DNA from: an uncultured Gammaproteobacteria bacterium
GTDB lineage: Bacteria > Pseudomonadota > Gammaproteobacteria > Rariloculales > Rariloculaceae
Assembly: GCA_946887385.1 (NCBI GenBank)
Contig: CAMPKU010000031.1
Coordinates: forward strand, 1 to 24,607
Direction of reading: 5' to 3'
Length of the DNA stretch: 24,607 nucleotides
The notes under the pieces were generated by a model. It ran no database searches. It had not been told where the DNA came from and saw only the letters and a list, made by a program, of their open reading frames with translations. The translations under genes and the position numbers were made by a program. Positions 23,196 to 24,607 of this stretch are shown here, in pieces. How positions within the stretch are numbered: the stretch's first letter is position 1; every line of letters starts with the position of its first letter.

Positions 23196-24607
23196 TTAGC
23201 GAATGGCTTCGACAAGGGTCTCTCCGATTTCGGCTTTCGCGTAGCGTCCCGGCGAGAGCTCGGCGAGCGCCGCCAGGCTCTTCTTCACCCACTGGTCGTA
23301 GACGTCGTCGGCCGTGCGTGCCGCGTTCGTCTCGTGCAAATCGATGGCCTCTTCCTCGAACGGGAACGCCTGCTCCTCGAGCAAGATGTCGTACTGCTCG
23401 AGCTCGTCGGCGGTGAGCTCGGGCGGCCGTTCCGACGCGTACAAATCCTTGCTGAGCGCGTGATAAAGCTCGGCGATCTCGTAGTTCGCGGCCGTCGTAA
23501 CCTCGGCCACGCCGTAGTCGGCGGCCCTGCCGTAGGCCGCGAGCGCTTCCTGCATGCGCGCCTGCTTGGCTTCGAGGCTCTTGTCGAGCGGCACGATGAG
23601 CCGCGTGCCCAAGAACGCGTCGCGCGTCGGCGCCGCAAGCTCGAGCTGCGCTTTGGCCGCGAGGTAGCGCGTGCGGTCGGTGCGCTCGGCGCCGGCGGCT
23701 GCGTCGGCCGCGACCAGATCGCGCATCCACCGCGCGCGCTCGGCGTGATTGCCGGCCGCCGCGGTGAGCTCGATGAGCTTCTGACGCGCTTCGACGGATT
23801 CGGCAACGGGCGAAGGATAACGCTCCACGAAGCGGCCGAACGCCGCGGCCGCGGCCACGCTTTGCCCGGTGCGCTCGTAAAGCTCGGCCGAGCGCCAGAG
23901 CGCCTCGCGCCGCACTTCCACGGGCCCGTCGCCGTCGGCGATGCGCTCGAATTCGCCGGCGGCGCGTGCGCTGTTGCCGGCTTCCACGTAGGCCACGGCG
24001 AGCTTCGTGGTCACGTCGGCGGCCAGCTCGTGAGTCGGAAAGGCGCTCCGGAAGTTTTCGAGCACAGCAGTCGCGCGCTGCCAATCGCCGAGCTGGATCA
24101 GCGCCGCACCCGCGTCGTATTCCGCGGTGGCGCGCACCGGCGAAGCCGGCGCGGCTTGCGCCACGCGCAGGAAGTGATTCACGGCCACCTCGAGCTGCCC
24201 GTCCGCGCGCGCCTGCTCGCCCTGCTTGTAGATCGACGAGGCGATGCGCTCCGTGATCTCGCTGCGCTGCGGGTCGTCGCCCGGCACCAGGCCCGCGAGC
24301 TGAACGTACGCCGTCTCGGCGGCCGCGAAATCCTGCAAATCGAACTCGGAGTGCGCAACGACGGTCCAGGCCGTGCGCTGCAAGCGCGGCTCGACGGCCG
24401 GCACGCGCGCCGCCACGGCGCGGCCCACGTCGCGGGCGCGGCTGAACTCGCCGAGCGCGAATAGCTTTTCGGCGGCGTCGGTTTGCACGGTGGCCGCTTG
24501 CGCATGCGCGGAATAGGTGTCGGCGAACTTCAGCGCGCTGTCGATGCTGAGGCGATGCCACTCGGCGCGCGCGCTGCCGCGCAGCTCCTCTTCGTGCTTC
24601 GCATACG
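23196..24607 (-). CDS. Large tetratricopeptide-repeat protein (5' end beyond window)
   Basis: At least 470 residues are visible and the frame stays open to the right edge, so the N-terminus is missing. The visible part is a run of Ala-rich helical repeats of TPR type, such as AAEKLFALGEFSRARDVG, YDAGAALIQLGDWQRATAVL, AVAYVEAGNSARAAGEFERI and SAELYERTGQSVAAAAAFGRFVERYPS. A less regular C-terminal region ends in AEIGETLVEAIR. It resembles large periplasmic TPR proteins found at the head of AgmX/ExbBD clusters. Its stop is eight bases before the lipoprotein ATG. No signal peptide can be judged. It is the first visible gene of the operon and probably not the first gene overall. Confidence 0.85.
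   Translation of the reverse strand, partial: YAKHEEELRGSARAEWHRLSIDSALKFADTYSAHAQAATVQTDAAEKLFALGEFSRARDVGRAVAARVPAVEPRLQRTAWTVVAHSEFDLQDFAAAETAYVQLAGLVPGDDPQRSEITERIASSIYKQGEQARADGQLEVAVNHFLRVAQAAPASPVRATAEYDAGAALIQLGDWQRATAVLENFRSAFPTHELAADVTTKLAVAYVEAGNSARAAGEFERIADGDGPVEVRREALWRSAELYERTGQSVAAAAAFGRFVERYPSPVAESVEARQKLIELTAAAGNHAERARWMRDLVAADAAAGAERTDRTRYLAAKAQLELAAPTRDAFLGTRLIVPLDKSLEAKQARMQEALAAYGRAADYGVAEVTTAANYEIAELYHALSKDLYASERPPELTADELEQYDILLEEQAFPFEEEAIDLHETNAARTADDVYDQWVKKSLAALAELSPGRYAKAEIGETLVEAIR

Noticed and set aside
22905..24464. 519-codon plus-strand frame opposite the TPR genes
   Set aside because: His/Arg/Gly-rich antisense composition; the minus strand shows a regular TPR pattern with signal peptide and lipobox.

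Overview
The window is gene-dense, high-GC DNA in which nearly every base is accounted for; no stretch over about 300 bases lacks a gene. The content points to a free-living Gammaproteobacterium. The clues are a TorF-GlnK-AmtB nitrogen operon with a sigma-54 promoter, an inositol-monophosphatase-type histidinol phosphatase, a Gram-negative tripartite efflux set, and a TolQ/ExbD/AgmX/TPR cluster. An unclassified or Steroidobacter/Nevskia-like lineage would fit, but this is inference and the genus cannot be read from the sequence. No rRNA, tRNA, insertion sequence, phage or CRISPR array was seen.

Layout. 1-3577 (minus): a threonine/serine dehydratase followed by the N-terminal three quarters of an indolepyruvate ferredoxin oxidoreductase that runs off the left edge. 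3642-5117 (plus): a double-ATPase ABC protein resembling ModF, convergent with a small MerC-domain membrane protein; their stop codons share one CTAG. 5647-6768 (plus): an SDR oxidoreductase and a DgkA-type lipid kinase, convergent with a PAP2 phosphatase (6773-7615). The PAP2 start overlaps the start of a divergent exported START/SRPBCC protein (7602-8198). 8203-12534 (minus): a MacAB-like operon of periplasmic adaptor, ATPase and two FtsX-type permeases.

12751-13319 (minus): a chromosomal ccdAB toxin-antitoxin pair with its own promoter/operator, visibly richer in A/T than its neighbours. 13501-15871 (minus): torF-like porin, glnK and amtB, closed by a strong intrinsic terminator and preceded by a GG-N10-GC sigma-54 promoter and two NtrC-like palindromes. 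16074-19080 (minus): a 2Fe-2S ferredoxin, a small conserved-looking hypothetical, hisN and an aromatic-acid/H+ symporter.

19187-24607 (minus): the most unusual part. It is a compact, overlapping operon of a large TPR protein (cut by the right edge), a TPR lipoprotein, a small exported hypothetical, a TolQ/ExbB-like channel, two different ExbD-like proteins and an AgmX/TonB-like proline-rich transducer. One ExbD carries the conserved membrane Asp and the other has Asn in its place. This looks like a complete proton-driven envelope machine that is neither Tol-Pal nor TonB-ExbBD in gene order, with an unknown substrate or task.
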